From an uncultured Algimonas sp. (lineage in GTDB: Bacteria > Pseudomonadota > Alphaproteobacteria > Caulobacterales > Maricaulaceae), in contig NZ_CANMJB010000002.1 in assembly GCF_947498175.1 (NCBI RefSeq), positions 62,001 to 126,000 of the forward strand: a stretch of 64,000 bases of DNA, given 5' to 3'. The first letter of the stretch is position 1; the number at the start of each line of letters is the position of its first letter. Below, in pieces: positions 47,631 through 57,612 of the stretch. Below the pieces are notes generated by a model. It was not told the DNA's origin. It searched no databases and worked only from the letters and a program-made list of their open reading frames with translations. The translations under genes and the position numbers were made by a program.

Positions 47631-48614
47631 TCAATAATCCTTGGACAGTCCGACGGGGCGCTTGCGCGCCCGCCAGCGTCCGAAACTGCCGAACCCCCAG
47701 ATGACGTAGAGCGCCCAGGCGACATTGGCCAGAACCAACACGCCGCCGATCCTGTTCGCCGTCACTTCCGACACGCCCGGGATCGCCCTGATCGGTGCCA
47801 GGATCGCGCCCAGAACGGCAATGGACAGAACGGCCAACAGATAGTTCGTGGCGATGCGGATGAACCACGGAAAGCGCGAGGTCAGCGATCCGGTCAGCGT
47901 GATGAAGAGCTGCGCGCCCCAGAAGGCCGGGATCAGGCCGAGAGTCGCCGCGAACCGTGTTTCCGCATAGACCGGACGGCGCGCCGGATCGACATCGATG
48001 GCTTGGCCCGCCAGCCGCCGCGCGGAGATGAGCCGCCCTTGCAGATAACGCACGACGGCCTGGTCGTGCAGCGTGTCGCCATCGACGCGGCCCGCTTCCA
48101 GATCCTGCTGCTGCAACTTGCCGAGCCGGTGGATATGGCCGGAGCCCGCGCGCGCCGTCTGCTCCAGCCGGTGCAGGTCGAACACGCCCCGATAGCCGTT
48201 CTTGCGGACTTGCCGGATGCGCTTGATGACGGCGCGGTTGCGGCTCGTCGTGGCGTCGAACATGAAGTTCGCGTCGTGGACCATCATCGGGTCGTCGGGG
48301 AAGTGGGCGATGGTCTGCGCCCGCGCCTGTTTCGCCAGCCCCGCCCGCCCAAGCCCGCCCAGCGCCCTGATCAGTTGCAGATGCGCCCAGCGGCAGTCCG
48401 GCACGCGGTTCAGACGCTCTTCGGTGATCCGCACGGCTTCGACCAGACGGTTCTTGTCGTGCAGGAGGTCGTTCTGCAGCTCATAGGCGTCGACATGGTC
48501 GGGCGCTATGTCGAGCGCGGCCTTGCAATGCCGGACCGCCGCATCGAGATTGCCGGCCCGGCGCATGGCGGCGCCGGCCGCGATCTCGCGGTGGAAATGG
48601 TCCATTGTCGCCAT
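47631..48614 (-). CDS. TPR-repeat protein with C-terminal TM region
   Basis: RRAGNLDAAVRHCKAALDIAPDHVDAYELQNDLL...; two hydrophobic C-terminal segments; 11 nt upstream of AAA+ ATPase. Confidence 0.75.
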   Translation of the reverse strand: MATMDHFHREIAAGAAMRRAGNLDAAVRHCKAALDIAPDHVDAYELQNDLLHDKNRLVEAVRITEERLNRVPDCRWAHLQLIRALGGLGRAGLAKQARAQTIAHFPDDPMMVHDANFMFDATTSRNRAVIKRIRQVRKNGYRGVFDLHRLEQTARAGSGHIHRLGKLQQQDLEAGRVDGDTLHDQAVVRYLQGRLISARRLAGQAIDVDPARRPVYAETRFAATLGLIPAFWGAQLFITLTGSLTSRFPWFIRIATNYLLAVLSIAVLGAILAPIRAIPGVSEVTANRIGGVLVLANVAWALYVIWGFGSFGRWRARKRPVGLSKDY

Positions 48615-48690
48615 GCGCGTTGTCCCTTCGGAGCGAAACGGTAACGCGCCGCCGCGTTCCGCTCAATCCTGCATGCCAGAGAGGGCCAAC

Positions 48691-48720
48691 AAAAAAACCC
48701 GCCACAAGGGCGGGTTTCTC
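48691..48720 (-). terminator. Rho-independent terminator for DUF2383-type gene
   Basis: aaaaaaacccgccacaagggcgggtttctc (minus strand stem followed by T7). Confidence 0.88.
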
Positions 48721-48741
48721 ATCTCGTAGCGGCGTGGGGAC

Positions 48742-49215
48742 CTAGTGGTCGTCGCGGCGCTCGAACTCGGTCGCGGCGGCACAGGCTTCGGCGTGGGCTT
48801 CACGCAGCAACGTGGTGCCGGCGGCGTCGAGCTGGCCGTCTTCGATGCAATCCTCGATGCGGCTGGCCAGGAAGCGCTCGCCATTGGCGACGCTGCTCAT
48901 CGCGCCGTGCTCGTCGTCGCGGAACACATTGGCGAAATTGACCCAGCCGCGATGGACTGCGCCGCGGGCCGTGCCGTGGGTGGACGGCTCGCCGCCCAGT
49001 TCGCGCACATGGTTCTGGACTTGTGCGATCAGTTTGGAGCGGTGCTCGGCGCGGTTGGCGAACTCGCTCTTCAGGGCGAAGCTGTCATCGGCTTCGTCGG
49101 CCGCTTCCTTGTAGCCCTTGTAGCTGTCGATCATCAGGCGCGTGACGTCGTTCAGCTCTTCGATCGTGTCTTCCTTGGTCAGAACGCCAGGGGTCGGTGT
49201 GTTGGTGATATCCAT
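48742..49215 (-). CDS. PA2169/DUF2383-family four-helix-bundle protein
   Basis: 157 aa; DTIEELNDVTRLMIDSYKGYKEAADEADDSFALKSEFANRAEHRSKLIAQVQNHVRELGGEPSTHGTARGAVHRGWVNF. Confidence 0.85.
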   Translation of the reverse strand: MDITNTPTPGVLTKEDTIEELNDVTRLMIDSYKGYKEAADEADDSFALKSEFANRAEHRSKLIAQVQNHVRELGGEPSTHGTARGAVHRGWVNFANVFRDDEHGAMSSVANGERFLASRIEDCIEDGQLDAAGTTLLREAHAEACAAATEFERRDDH

Positions 49216-49290
49216 TTGGGGAAATCCTTTCTCTTTTCAGTGTGCGCCATTGCAACGGAAAGACCGGCGGGAATGTTCCGAAAACGGTTT

Positions 49291-50796
49291 TCAGCCCTGC
49301 AGGCGCAACCATCCGGAAAACGCCTCGCGCTCCGCCCGGTCCATGTGCAGGCCCTGTTTCGTGCGGCGGAACAGGATGTCGTCCGCGGTGCGCGCCCACT
49401 CATGTCTCAAGAGATAACGCGCTTCGGCCTCGCTCAGCTGTGCGCCGAATCGCCGCCCCAGTTTCGGGCTCGGACCGTCGCCCAGAACCAGCGTGATGCG
49501 CGTGCCGTAGGCCCGGCACAGATGGCGCAGCACGTCATCCGGCACGTCCGGATAGCGGGCGGCCTGGTCCCGTACGAAGCCGTCGAAATCGTCCGCCGGA
49601 ATGTCGCCGCCCGGCAATTGCGCCTGCGCCGTCCAGTCGCCGCCCGCTTCGCCGTAATAGTCCGAGAGCTTTTCCATCGCATGTTCGGCCAGTTTGCGCG
49701 ATGTTGTGATCTTGCCGCCATAGATGGACAGCACCGGCCGCTGTGCGGACAATTCGTCGATGTCGAGCACATAGTCGCGCGTGACGGCCGACGCGTTCTC
49801 GCTCTGGTCGTCATAGAGAGGGCGGACCCCGGCATAGGACCAGACCACGTCGCTCGCCGCGATGTCGCGTGCGAAATATTCGCTCGCCGCCGCGCACAGA
49901 TAGTCCGTTTCCGCCGGGCTGACGTCCATCGGACCGGGCGCCGTATCCCACGGCACGTCGGTCGTGCCGATCAGGGTGAAGTCGCGCTCATACGGGATGG
50001 CGAAGACGATGCGGTTGTCGGCGTTCTGGAAGATGTAGGCATGATCGCCGGGAAAGAGCCGTTGCGTCACGATGTGGCTGCCCTTGATCAGGCGCAGCCC
50101 CGCCTCGTTGCGGTCCCGCTTGATCTTGAACAGCACCGCGTCCACCCAGGGCCCGGCGGCGTTGACGACGCCGCGCGCGATTACCTCGGTCCCGTCGGAC
50201 AGCACGGCCCGGTAGCCTTCCGGATGGGCGGACAGCGCCGTCACTTCGACGCCGACGCGTATGTCCGCGCCGCGATTATGCGCATCGACCGCGTTCAGCA
50301 CGACCAGCCGCGCATCCTCGACCCAGCAATCGCTATATTCGAACCCGGTCTTCAGCCGCGGGTCCAGCACGCCGGCATGGGGCGGCTCGTGCAGATCCAC
50401 GGATTTCGTGCCGGGCAGCAACTCACGCCCGCCGAGATTGTCGTACAGTAGCAGGCCCAGCCGCAGCATCCAGGCCGGCCGCATCCCTTTTCCGTTCCGG
50501 CCCTTGTCATAGGGAAGGACGAAGCGCATCGGCCAGATGATGTGCGGCGCGGCGCGCAGCAGCACTTCACGCTCGATCAGGGCTTCGCGCACCAGGCGGA
50601 ACTCGCCATATTCCAGATAGCGCAAGCCGCCATGGATCAGCTTGGTCGATGCGCTCGACGTGTGCCGGGCCAGATCGTCCTTCTCGCACAGCACGACGCT
50701 CAGCCCGCGACCGGCCGCGTCGCGCGCGATCGCCGTTCCGTTGATGCCGCCGCCGATGACCAGCAGGTCGCACGGTGAATGACCCGAAGAGCTCAT
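49291..50796 (-). CDS. glpD: Aerobic glycerol-3-phosphate dehydrogenase
   Basis: CDLLVIGGGINGTAIARDAAGRGLSVVLCEKDDLARHTSSASTKLIHGGLRYLEYGEFRLVREALIER. Confidence 0.95.
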   Translation of the reverse strand: MSSSGHSPCDLLVIGGGINGTAIARDAAGRGLSVVLCEKDDLARHTSSASTKLIHGGLRYLEYGEFRLVREALIEREVLLRAAPHIIWPMRFVLPYDKGRNGKGMRPAWMLRLGLLLYDNLGGRELLPGTKSVDLHEPPHAGVLDPRLKTGFEYSDCWVEDARLVVLNAVDAHNRGADIRVGVEVTALSAHPEGYRAVLSDGTEVIARGVVNAAGPWVDAVLFKIKRDRNEAGLRLIKGSHIVTQRLFPGDHAYIFQNADNRIVFAIPYERDFTLIGTTDVPWDTAPGPMDVSPAETDYLCAAASEYFARDIAASDVVWSYAGVRPLYDDQSENASAVTRDYVLDIDELSAQRPVLSIYGGKITTSRKLAEHAMEKLSDYYGEAGGDWTAQAQLPGGDIPADDFDGFVRDQAARYPDVPDDVLRHLCRAYGTRITLVLGDGPSPKLGRRFGAQLSEAEARYLLRHEWARTADDILFRRTKQGLHMDRAEREAFSGWLRLQG

Positions 50797-50875
50797 GGGG
50801 GCGCGCATAGCGCAGGGGCGGGCGGTGGCAAGCGGGCGCGCCCACAAGACGCGCCTGATGGGTGCGCCGGACCGG

Positions 50876-51502
50876 TCAGGCGGCGGACGCTTCCAGATCG
50901 GACAGTTTCGACAGCATGGCGGCCGCGGAATCCTTGATTTCCTTGGCATAGGTCTTGAGGTCGCGGGCCTGGCCGCTGTCGCACACGCTGAGGATCAGAT
51001 CGGCGAGAAGCTGGTTTCGGGCGATGTCGCCGCGCAGGCCGTCCACCGTGGCCTGTGCGTTATCCGCCATGGCGCAATTCTCCTCTTCCAGTTTGCGCCG
51101 GGCCTCGCGTTCGGCGACCTCCGCCGTGATGTCGCGCGACGAGGCGATGATCATGCCGTTCAGCTGTCCGCCCTTCACGGCGCTGACCTTGACGCGCCAA
51201 TGCTTCATCGTGCCCTGGGCCGTCGGGCAAGGGGCTTCGAAGGTTGCACCCATGCCGCGCCGCGCCGCGTCGACCGCATCCTTCAGGGTTTCCTTGAGGT
51301 CCGTGGGCCAGAGGGCCCACCACATCTGGCCCTCGACCTTATCAAAATCCTCGATTTCCATGACCGTCATGCCGTTCTCGCTCATGAAACGCAGCTCGCC
51401 CGTATTGTCGAGCAGCTTGACGCATTCCGGCGATTGGCGAAGCATCGCCTGGGCGACACCGCCGTCGATGCCGTCGTGGATGGTGGATTTCTGAGCGGAC
51501 AT
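50876..51502 (-). CDS. PAS-domain protein without visible output domain
   Basis: AMLRQSPECVKLLDNTGELRFMSENGMTVMEIEDFDKVEGQMWWALWP...GMIIASSRDITAEVAEREARRKLEEEN; no kinase domain. Confidence 0.8.
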   Translation of the reverse strand: MSAQKSTIHDGIDGGVAQAMLRQSPECVKLLDNTGELRFMSENGMTVMEIEDFDKVEGQMWWALWPTDLKETLKDAVDAARRGMGATFEAPCPTAQGTMKHWRVKVSAVKGGQLNGMIIASSRDITAEVAEREARRKLEEENCAMADNAQATVDGLRGDIARNQLLADLILSVCDSGQARDLKTYAKEIKDSAAAMLSKLSDLEASAA

Positions 51503-52290
51503 GCAGACCTCGTTCGCTGGGTTTCAATACGATCTAGTTTAAAACCGTGAATCAAATCCTGATGAGGCTCCGATAAGGCGAAGAGGGCTCGAAAGATTTT
51601 CCCGGTCCGGCGGCCCGCCTGAATTTCCGCCTGAAACGCCGCCCATGCAAAAGAATGGTAAAAAACGTCCGCGTCCATCCGCCCCGCAAACGCCGCCGCC
51701 ATGGCGCTTTTGCGTCGCCCCATCCGCGGGAATGCGGAAATATCGCCGAATCGATCCGCGCCAATGCCGGGCGGCCCTATAACGGAATGGTCCGCAACAG
51801 ACACGAGGGGGAAGCCTGTTCCTTCGGCGTTGCGGGCGGTGGAGTGCGGTTTCCGGATGGGGCGAACGACCCATCCGCCGCCGGACGTGCCGGGGAAGAT
51901 CCGGCCGCCTGGCGCGCGGAAACATCCGGAGGCGGACGAGGCGCGGTCGCAGGCTGATCGCATCCCGTCCCGAGCCGCGCACCGCCGCAAAGCCGTCGGG
52001 GCGACCCGTTGGCGGAGCGTGCGCCTTGGAGCCTCCGACGGATGCGTTGTCCGAAGGAGGGGAGACCGTTCCAGCCAATGAACCGACCCCGCCGACGATG
52101 CGGCGCGTGCGCCAGCACGCTCCATCCGCGCGGGCTCCGGCCTGTTGTAAATTAGTGTGTTCTTGCTTCCATCCATCAACGGATCGGAGCCCGCGCCTCG
52201 TGTCCCTTCTATCGGGACGATGACCCATGCCGGACCGGGCCCAAAGCCCGCAACCCGGTCGCACCGTCCCGCATGAGTAAAGCACGATCA

Positions 52291-52320
52291 CCCTCATCCC
52301 GGACCCGATCCGGGGCCCTC
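52291..52320. repeat. REP-like palindromic element
   Basis: ccctcatcccggacccgatccggggccctc; near-match to reverse complement of the element at 1629-1652. Confidence 0.45.
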
Positions 52321-52420
52321 GCGGGGCGGCCATGACGGCCGAAACGTTCGGGGGATGAGGAACGAAGGAAAACAGATCCGGCGATATGCCGGACCGACAG
52401 AAAGCAGAAGGAAACCCATC

Positions 52421-52915
52421 ATGCGAGTCCCCAATGACGACGATAACCGCCCCGTACCCTACAATGCCGCGCGCTGCCGCGAGACGCGGCGGATGCGCAA
52501 CAAGGTGGACGAGTTGCTGGACCGGATCCGGGCCTTGAAACGGGAGCTGGCGGAGACGCGGGCCGACTTTTCGGACGAACGCGAGGCGATGATCGCGCAG
52601 CTGGAAAGCCCTGAGACGACGCGCGACATCATGATCGTGGCGCAGCACCTGCTGCGCGAGGAAGTGATCGCGGCGATCGGCCTGCTGGCGCCGCGCGGGC
52701 TGTGTCCGCAATGCGGCGGGCTGGGACGCGGCATGACGAACGGGCTGCTGGTGAAACGGATCAACGACTATTGCGCCGCGCACGGTCTGCCCGAAGACAG
52801 CGAACCGGTGGACGACTCGTCCTGGCCGCATGTCGGGGCGGGCTACCCGCGCATCAATGACTGGCTGCGCCAACCGGAGCGGCCGCGGCTGGAATCGTCG
52901 GGTCTGATCTGGTGA
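52421..52915 (+). CDS. Hypothetical protein with coiled-coil and CxxC (CPQCGG) motif
   Basis: 164 aa; ATG at 52421 with upstream agaagga; RRMRNKVDELLDRIRALKRELAETRADF...; LCPQCGGLGRG. Confidence 0.6.
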   Translation: MRVPNDDDNRPVPYNAARCRETRRMRNKVDELLDRIRALKRELAETRADFSDEREAMIAQLESPETTRDIMIVAQHLLREEVIAAIGLLAPRGLCPQCGGLGRGMTNGLLVKRINDYCAAHGLPEDSEPVDDSSWPHVGAGYPRINDWLRQPERPRLESSGLIW

Positions 52916-52929
52916 CCGCGCGGTGCGCG

Positions 52930-54432
52930 TCAGCTCGTCCCGGCAAGCGGCAGGTGTGCGGGTCGCACGGCCGGGGCGGCTTTCGGTCCGGCTAGCTCCG
53001 GGACCAGATCGACGACGGTTTTCGCTTCGGCCTCTTCATCCACCGCGTCCAGCCAGAAATGGGCGACGAAGCGGCTGCCCTGTCCGGGTCGGCTTTCCAC
53101 GGTCAGGTCGCCGCCCATGGCGCGTGTCAGGCCGCGGCTGATGTTCAAGCCCAGACCGATGCCGCCATGTTCGCGCCGGATGCTGCCATCGGCTTGCGTG
53201 AACCGTTCGAAGATCAGGGACAGCTGGTCGCGGTCGATGCCGGGGCCGGTATCGGTCACGGACAGGGCGACGACGTGGCGCCCCTCGTCCTGGCTGGCGG
53301 CGATGCGGATCTCGACGCGGCCGGTGTCCGTGAACTGCACGGCATTGTCCAGCAACTCGCAGACGAGGCGGACGACGCGTTTGCTGTCGCCGATCGCGCG
53401 GCCGGGCAGCTGCGTCGAGAGCCTTTCGTCGAAGACGAGGCCCTTGGCGCGCGCGGCCAGTGCATGCGGGGCGATCGCCTCGCGCAAAGCCTCGATCAGC
53501 TCGAACGGGCTGTGATCGAGCTTCAGCCGGCTGGCATCCAGCAAAGCGTAGGTCAGCACGTTGGAAATGGTGCGTTGCAGCATTTCGCCCGAATGGCCGA
53601 TCGTCTCCACGAAGGACCGCTGTTCGTGGCCCAGCGGCGTGCGCCGCAACGCATCCGACAGGCCGACCACGGCGTTGAGCGGGGTCAGCAATTCATGGCT
53701 GATGGTGGAGAGGAATTCGGTCTTGGCCCGGTCGCTGTCGCGCGCGCGCCGCAGCGCGGCTTCGAGCTTGGCGAAGGCGCGGTCCATGTAGCAGGCGAAC
53801 AGGGCGCTGGCGCCGGTGACGCAGACGATGGCCAGCGTGGTCTGCATGGCGCGTTGGAACAGGCGGATGTCCGCCCGGTCGACGAAGATGGTCGGGGAAT
53901 GGGCATGGTTGCTGTGCCAGTAGAGCGCCCAGGTCAGGGCCAGGGCGATCGCGCCGAAGCCGAGCGCGGCGCGCCAGCCCGCGACGAAGCCGTTCAGCAC
54001 GATGGCCAGGATCAGCATGGGCAGCAACGACGTGTTGATGCCCAGCCCGGTCGGCCAGGCCGACGCGATGATCCCGCCGACGACCATGACGGAATAGATG
54101 CTGGCGACCAGCCACATGCGCTTGCTCCAGCGCAGCGACACGATGGTCGCGCCGACGACGAGGATGGCCTTGACCGAGATGAGGTGGTCGGCCGTGAGCG
54201 TCCGGTAGGCCCAGCTCATGTTCACGAGGTTGATCAGCTGCGTGACGATGAACATCAGCCCGATCAGGTAGCAGGCGCGCGCCCGCATGAGTTCGCTCTG
54301 CGTGTGCGGCGCATCGTGCAGGCGCAGGAAGTTCTCGAAACGTCTGAAGGGAGCGGCAAACATGCTGGCAGAAATCTTCCGGTTGCGCACGCCCGGATCC
54401 GACATCCCGGCCTGCTCGTTAGAATTTCCCAC
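52930..54432 (-). CDS. Membrane sensor histidine kinase (paralogue-like to the 6-7.5 kb kinase)
   Basis: Six or so N-terminal TMs; STISHELLTPLNAVVGLSDAL; LVCELLDNAVQFTDTG; GGIGLGLNISRGLTRAMGG. Confidence 0.9.
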   Translation of the reverse strand: MGNSNEQAGMSDPGVRNRKISASMFAAPFRRFENFLRLHDAPHTQSELMRARACYLIGLMFIVTQLINLVNMSWAYRTLTADHLISVKAILVVGATIVSLRWSKRMWLVASIYSVMVVGGIIASAWPTGLGINTSLLPMLILAIVLNGFVAGWRAALGFGAIALALTWALYWHSNHAHSPTIFVDRADIRLFQRAMQTTLAIVCVTGASALFACYMDRAFAKLEAALRRARDSDRAKTEFLSTISHELLTPLNAVVGLSDALRRTPLGHEQRSFVETIGHSGEMLQRTISNVLTYALLDASRLKLDHSPFELIEALREAIAPHALAARAKGLVFDERLSTQLPGRAIGDSKRVVRLVCELLDNAVQFTDTGRVEIRIAASQDEGRHVVALSVTDTGPGIDRDQLSLIFERFTQADGSIRREHGGIGLGLNISRGLTRAMGGDLTVESRPGQGSRFVAHFWLDAVDEEAEAKTVVDLVPELAGPKAAPAVRPAHLPLAGTS

Positions 54433-54527
54433 CTGTCTTCCATGATGACAAAGCGTTTAGATTTCCTGAAAGGGACAGGCCCGGATGGACCGTTGTGCCG
54501 CCCCGCATCGATGATAGGGTCCGCGCC

Positions 54528-55838
54528 ATGAGCAGCCTGTTCGAAGCCGCCGGCCTGTCCGACGCCGCGCCGCAACCGCTGGCCGAACGGCTGCGCCCGT
54601 CCGATCTGTCCGACGTGATCGGGCAGGATCACCTGCTCGGTGCGGACGGTCCGATCGGGCGGATGCTGGAGCGCGACCGGCTGTCGTCCTGCATCCTGTG
54701 GGGGCCGCCGGGCGTGGGCAAGACGACGATCGCGCGCCTTCTGGCCGGCCGGGCCGGGTTGGATTTCGTGGCCCTGTCGGCGGTGTTCTCCGGCGTGGCG
54801 GACCTGCGCAAGGTGTTCGACGCGGCCGAGGCGCGGCGGCAGGCGGGGCAGGGGACGCTGCTCTTCGTCGACGAGATCCACCGTTTCAACAAGGCGCAGC
54901 AGGACGGCTTCCTGCCTTACGTCGAGGCCGGGACGGTCACGCTAGTCGGAGCGACGACGGAAAATCCGTCCTTCGAGCTGAACGCCGCCTTGCTGTCGCG
55001 CTGCCAGGTCTTCGTGCTCGATCGGCTGGATTCGGACGCGCTGGGCGGACTGTTGGCGCGGGCGGAGCGCTTGCTGGACCGCAAGCTGCCGGTCACGGGT
55101 GCGGCGCGGGCGCAGCTGATCGATTTCGCCGACGGTGACGGGCGCTATCTGTTAACGCTGGCCGACGAGGTGTTCGCGCAAGACGCCGAGCTGGACGAGA
55201 CGGCTCTGTCGAAACTGTTGCAGAAGCGCGCGCCGGTCTACGACAAGTCGGGCGAGGCGCATTACAACCTGATCTCGGCGCTGCACAAATCGATGCGCGG
55301 ATCGGACGTGGACGCCGCGCTCTATTGGCTGGCGCGCATGATCGCGGGCGGCGAGGATCCGCGCTACATCGTGCGCCGCGTGATACGCTTCGCGAGCGAG
55401 GACATCGGCGCCGCCGATCCGGTCGCGCTGATGATCAGCATGGAAGCCGCGCGCAGCTATGAGCGGCTCGGCTCGCCGGAAGGGGAACTGGCGATCGCGC
55501 AAGCCGTGGCGCATTGCGCGACCGCGCCCAAGAGCAATGCGGTCTATATGGCATGGAAGGCGGCGCTTGCGCTGGCGAAGACGACGGGTTCGGTCGCGCC
55601 GCCCAAGACCATTCTCAACGCGCCGACCCAGATGATGAAGTCGCTCGGCTACGGCGCCGGCTATGAATATGACCACGACAGTGCGGACGGCTTCTCCGGC
55701 GCGGATTACTGGCCGGACGAGATGGACCGCGTCGCGCTGTACGCACCGAAGGGGGCGGGCCGGGAAAAAGCGATCGCGGAACGCCTGGAACGCTGGACGG
55801 AATTGCGGGCCGCCAAGCGTGGGGGTGCGGGATCGTGA
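54528..55838 (+). CDS. rarA: Replication-associated recombination protein A (RarA/MgsA AAA+ ATPase)
   Basis: PLAERLRPSDLSDVIGQDHLLG; LWGPPGVGKTTIARLLA; FVDEIHRFNKAQQDGFLPYVEAGTVTLVGATTENPSFELN. Confidence 0.96.
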   Translation: MSSLFEAAGLSDAAPQPLAERLRPSDLSDVIGQDHLLGADGPIGRMLERDRLSSCILWGPPGVGKTTIARLLAGRAGLDFVALSAVFSGVADLRKVFDAAEARRQAGQGTLLFVDEIHRFNKAQQDGFLPYVEAGTVTLVGATTENPSFELNAALLSRCQVFVLDRLDSDALGGLLARAERLLDRKLPVTGAARAQLIDFADGDGRYLLTLADEVFAQDAELDETALSKLLQKRAPVYDKSGEAHYNLISALHKSMRGSDVDAALYWLARMIAGGEDPRYIVRRVIRFASEDIGAADPVALMISMEAARSYERLGSPEGELAIAQAVAHCATAPKSNAVYMAWKAALALAKTTGSVAPPKTILNAPTQMMKSLGYGAGYEYDHDSADGFSGADYWPDEMDRVALYAPKGAGREKAIAERLERWTELRAAKRGGAGS

Positions 55839-56003
55839 CGCTCCTGTATCGCGCATCTCTGGAATCGATGCCGATCAAGCCGGCGACAGCGGACAGGGTG
55901 TTGGACTGGGAAAAAGCCCTCAGCGCAGATTGGATGACGTTGCGGCCTTCGTGGACGCCGTAGAGCAGGACGGCTAGGCGGTCATGCAACCGAAGAAGGA
56001 AAC

Positions 56004-56855
56004 ATGATGAGCGAAACTGACGACATCGTCCTGTCCGGACGCGACGCCGACGTCGGCTCCGTCGCCATCGTCACGCTGAATCGGCCGGGCGCGCTGAACA
56101 GTTTCAACGCCGCTGTCTTCGAGCGCATGCTGGCGATCTTCGACGACTTGGAGCGCGACGATAGCGTACGCGTCATCGTGTTGACAGGGGCGGGGCGGGC
56201 TTTCTGCGCGGGGGCGGACATTTCGGACGGGTTCGGGTCGGCTGGCCTGGATGTCGACGCGGAACGGGTGGACGGTGTGCCGCGTGACACGGGCGGCGTG
56301 CTGAACCTCGCAATCTCAAAGCTGGACACGCCGGTGATCGCGGCGATCAACGGGGCCGCCGTCGGGGTCGGCCTGACGATGACCCTGCCGTGCGACATCC
56401 GCATCGCGGCGCGCGGGGCCAAATATGCATTCCCCTTCGTGCGGCGCGGCATCGTCTTCGACGGAGTGGCGTCGTTCTTCCTGCCGAAACTGGTGGGCTT
56501 TTCGAAAGCCGCGCAATGGTCGCTGACGGGACGCTATATCGATCCGGAAGACGCCTTGCGGTCCGGTCTGTTTGCGGAACTGCACGACGCGGCCGACATT
56601 CTGCCGCGCGCGCTGGAGCTGGCGCGCGACATCGCGGTCAATTGCTCGCCTGAAGCCGTGGCGCAGAACAAGCGCCTTCTGCGGCGCACGATGCTGGGAC
56701 ACGGCGCGCTGGACGGTGAACCCTTCGCCGCGCATATGGAAGAGAGTGCGTTGTTGGAGACCGCCTTCGCCGCGCCGGATTGCGAAGAAGGGGTGCGGGC
56801 CTTCCTGGAAAAACGCGAGCCGCGCTTTGCGGACCGAAGGACCCAAAAGCCGTGA
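56004..56855 (+). CDS. Enoyl-CoA hydratase/isomerase (crotonase family)
   Basis: VIVLTGAGRAFCAGADISDGFG; VIAAINGAAVGVGLTMTLPCDIRIAARGAKYAFPFVRRGIVFDG. Confidence 0.93.
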   Translation: MMSETDDIVLSGRDADVGSVAIVTLNRPGALNSFNAAVFERMLAIFDDLERDDSVRVIVLTGAGRAFCAGADISDGFGSAGLDVDAERVDGVPRDTGGVLNLAISKLDTPVIAAINGAAVGVGLTMTLPCDIRIAARGAKYAFPFVRRGIVFDGVASFFLPKLVGFSKAAQWSLTGRYIDPEDALRSGLFAELHDAADILPRALELARDIAVNCSPEAVAQNKRLLRRTMLGHGALDGEPFAAHMEESALLETAFAAPDCEEGVRAFLEKREPRFADRRTQKP

Positions 56856-56875
56856 CCGATAGGAAACCGACCCTG

Positions 56876-57592
56876 ATGACATCGACCCGCCGCACCGTTC
56901 TGCTGTCCCTGTCCGCCCTGCCGCTCGCCGCCTGCGAGACGCTGGATCCGGCGCTGATCGAAGGCGTTCTCGGCGCGGGCACATTGAGCGAAGGCGATGC
57001 GGCGCTGGGCATCCGGGCCGCGCTGGACAACGGGGTCGGCAACGCCCTGTCCAAGCTGGGGCGGCGCGACGGTTTCTTCGGCAATCCGGTCGTGCGCATT
57101 CCGCTGCCGGCCGTGCTGCAGGATCTGCAAAGCTATCTGGCGCCCGTCGGGGCGGACGGGTTGCTGGTGGAATTGCAGCAGCAGCTCAACCGCGGTGCGG
57201 AAAAGGCGGCGCCGGTCGCGCGCGACATCTTCATCGGCGCGGTGCGCGACCTGACCATCCGGGACGCGATCGGGATCGTGCGCGGATCGGACACGGCCGC
57301 CACGGACTATCTGCGGACCCGCACGTCCGCCGACCTCACGACATTGTTCGCGCCGATCCTGCAGGACGCCCTGGCCGATACGGGCGCTCTGCGCCTGATC
57401 GACGAGGTGGAAAGCCAGATCCCCGTCGCGCTTGTCACGGGCGCCGATGTCGATCTGAAACGCGACCTCGTCCGACACGGCGTGGACCATGCCCTGCGCG
57501 GCGTGTTCCATTACATCGCCGAAGAGGAAGTGGCGATCCGGCGCGACCCGGCCGCCCGGACTTCAGCGATTCTTAAGCGTGTTTTCGGATAG
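56876..57592 (+). CDS. DUF4197-family predicted lipoprotein
   Basis: RRTVLLSLSALPLAACETL; GDAALGIRAALDNGVGNALSKLGRRDGFFGNPVVRIPLPAVLQ. Confidence 0.85.
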   Translation: MTSTRRTVLLSLSALPLAACETLDPALIEGVLGAGTLSEGDAALGIRAALDNGVGNALSKLGRRDGFFGNPVVRIPLPAVLQDLQSYLAPVGADGLLVELQQQLNRGAEKAAPVARDIFIGAVRDLTIRDAIGIVRGSDTAATDYLRTRTSADLTTLFAPILQDALADTGALRLIDEVESQIPVALVTGADVDLKRDLVRHGVDHALRGVFHYIAEEEVAIRRDPAARTSAILKRVFG

Positions 57593-57612
57593 GTTTTCCG
57601 CGATTTACATTT

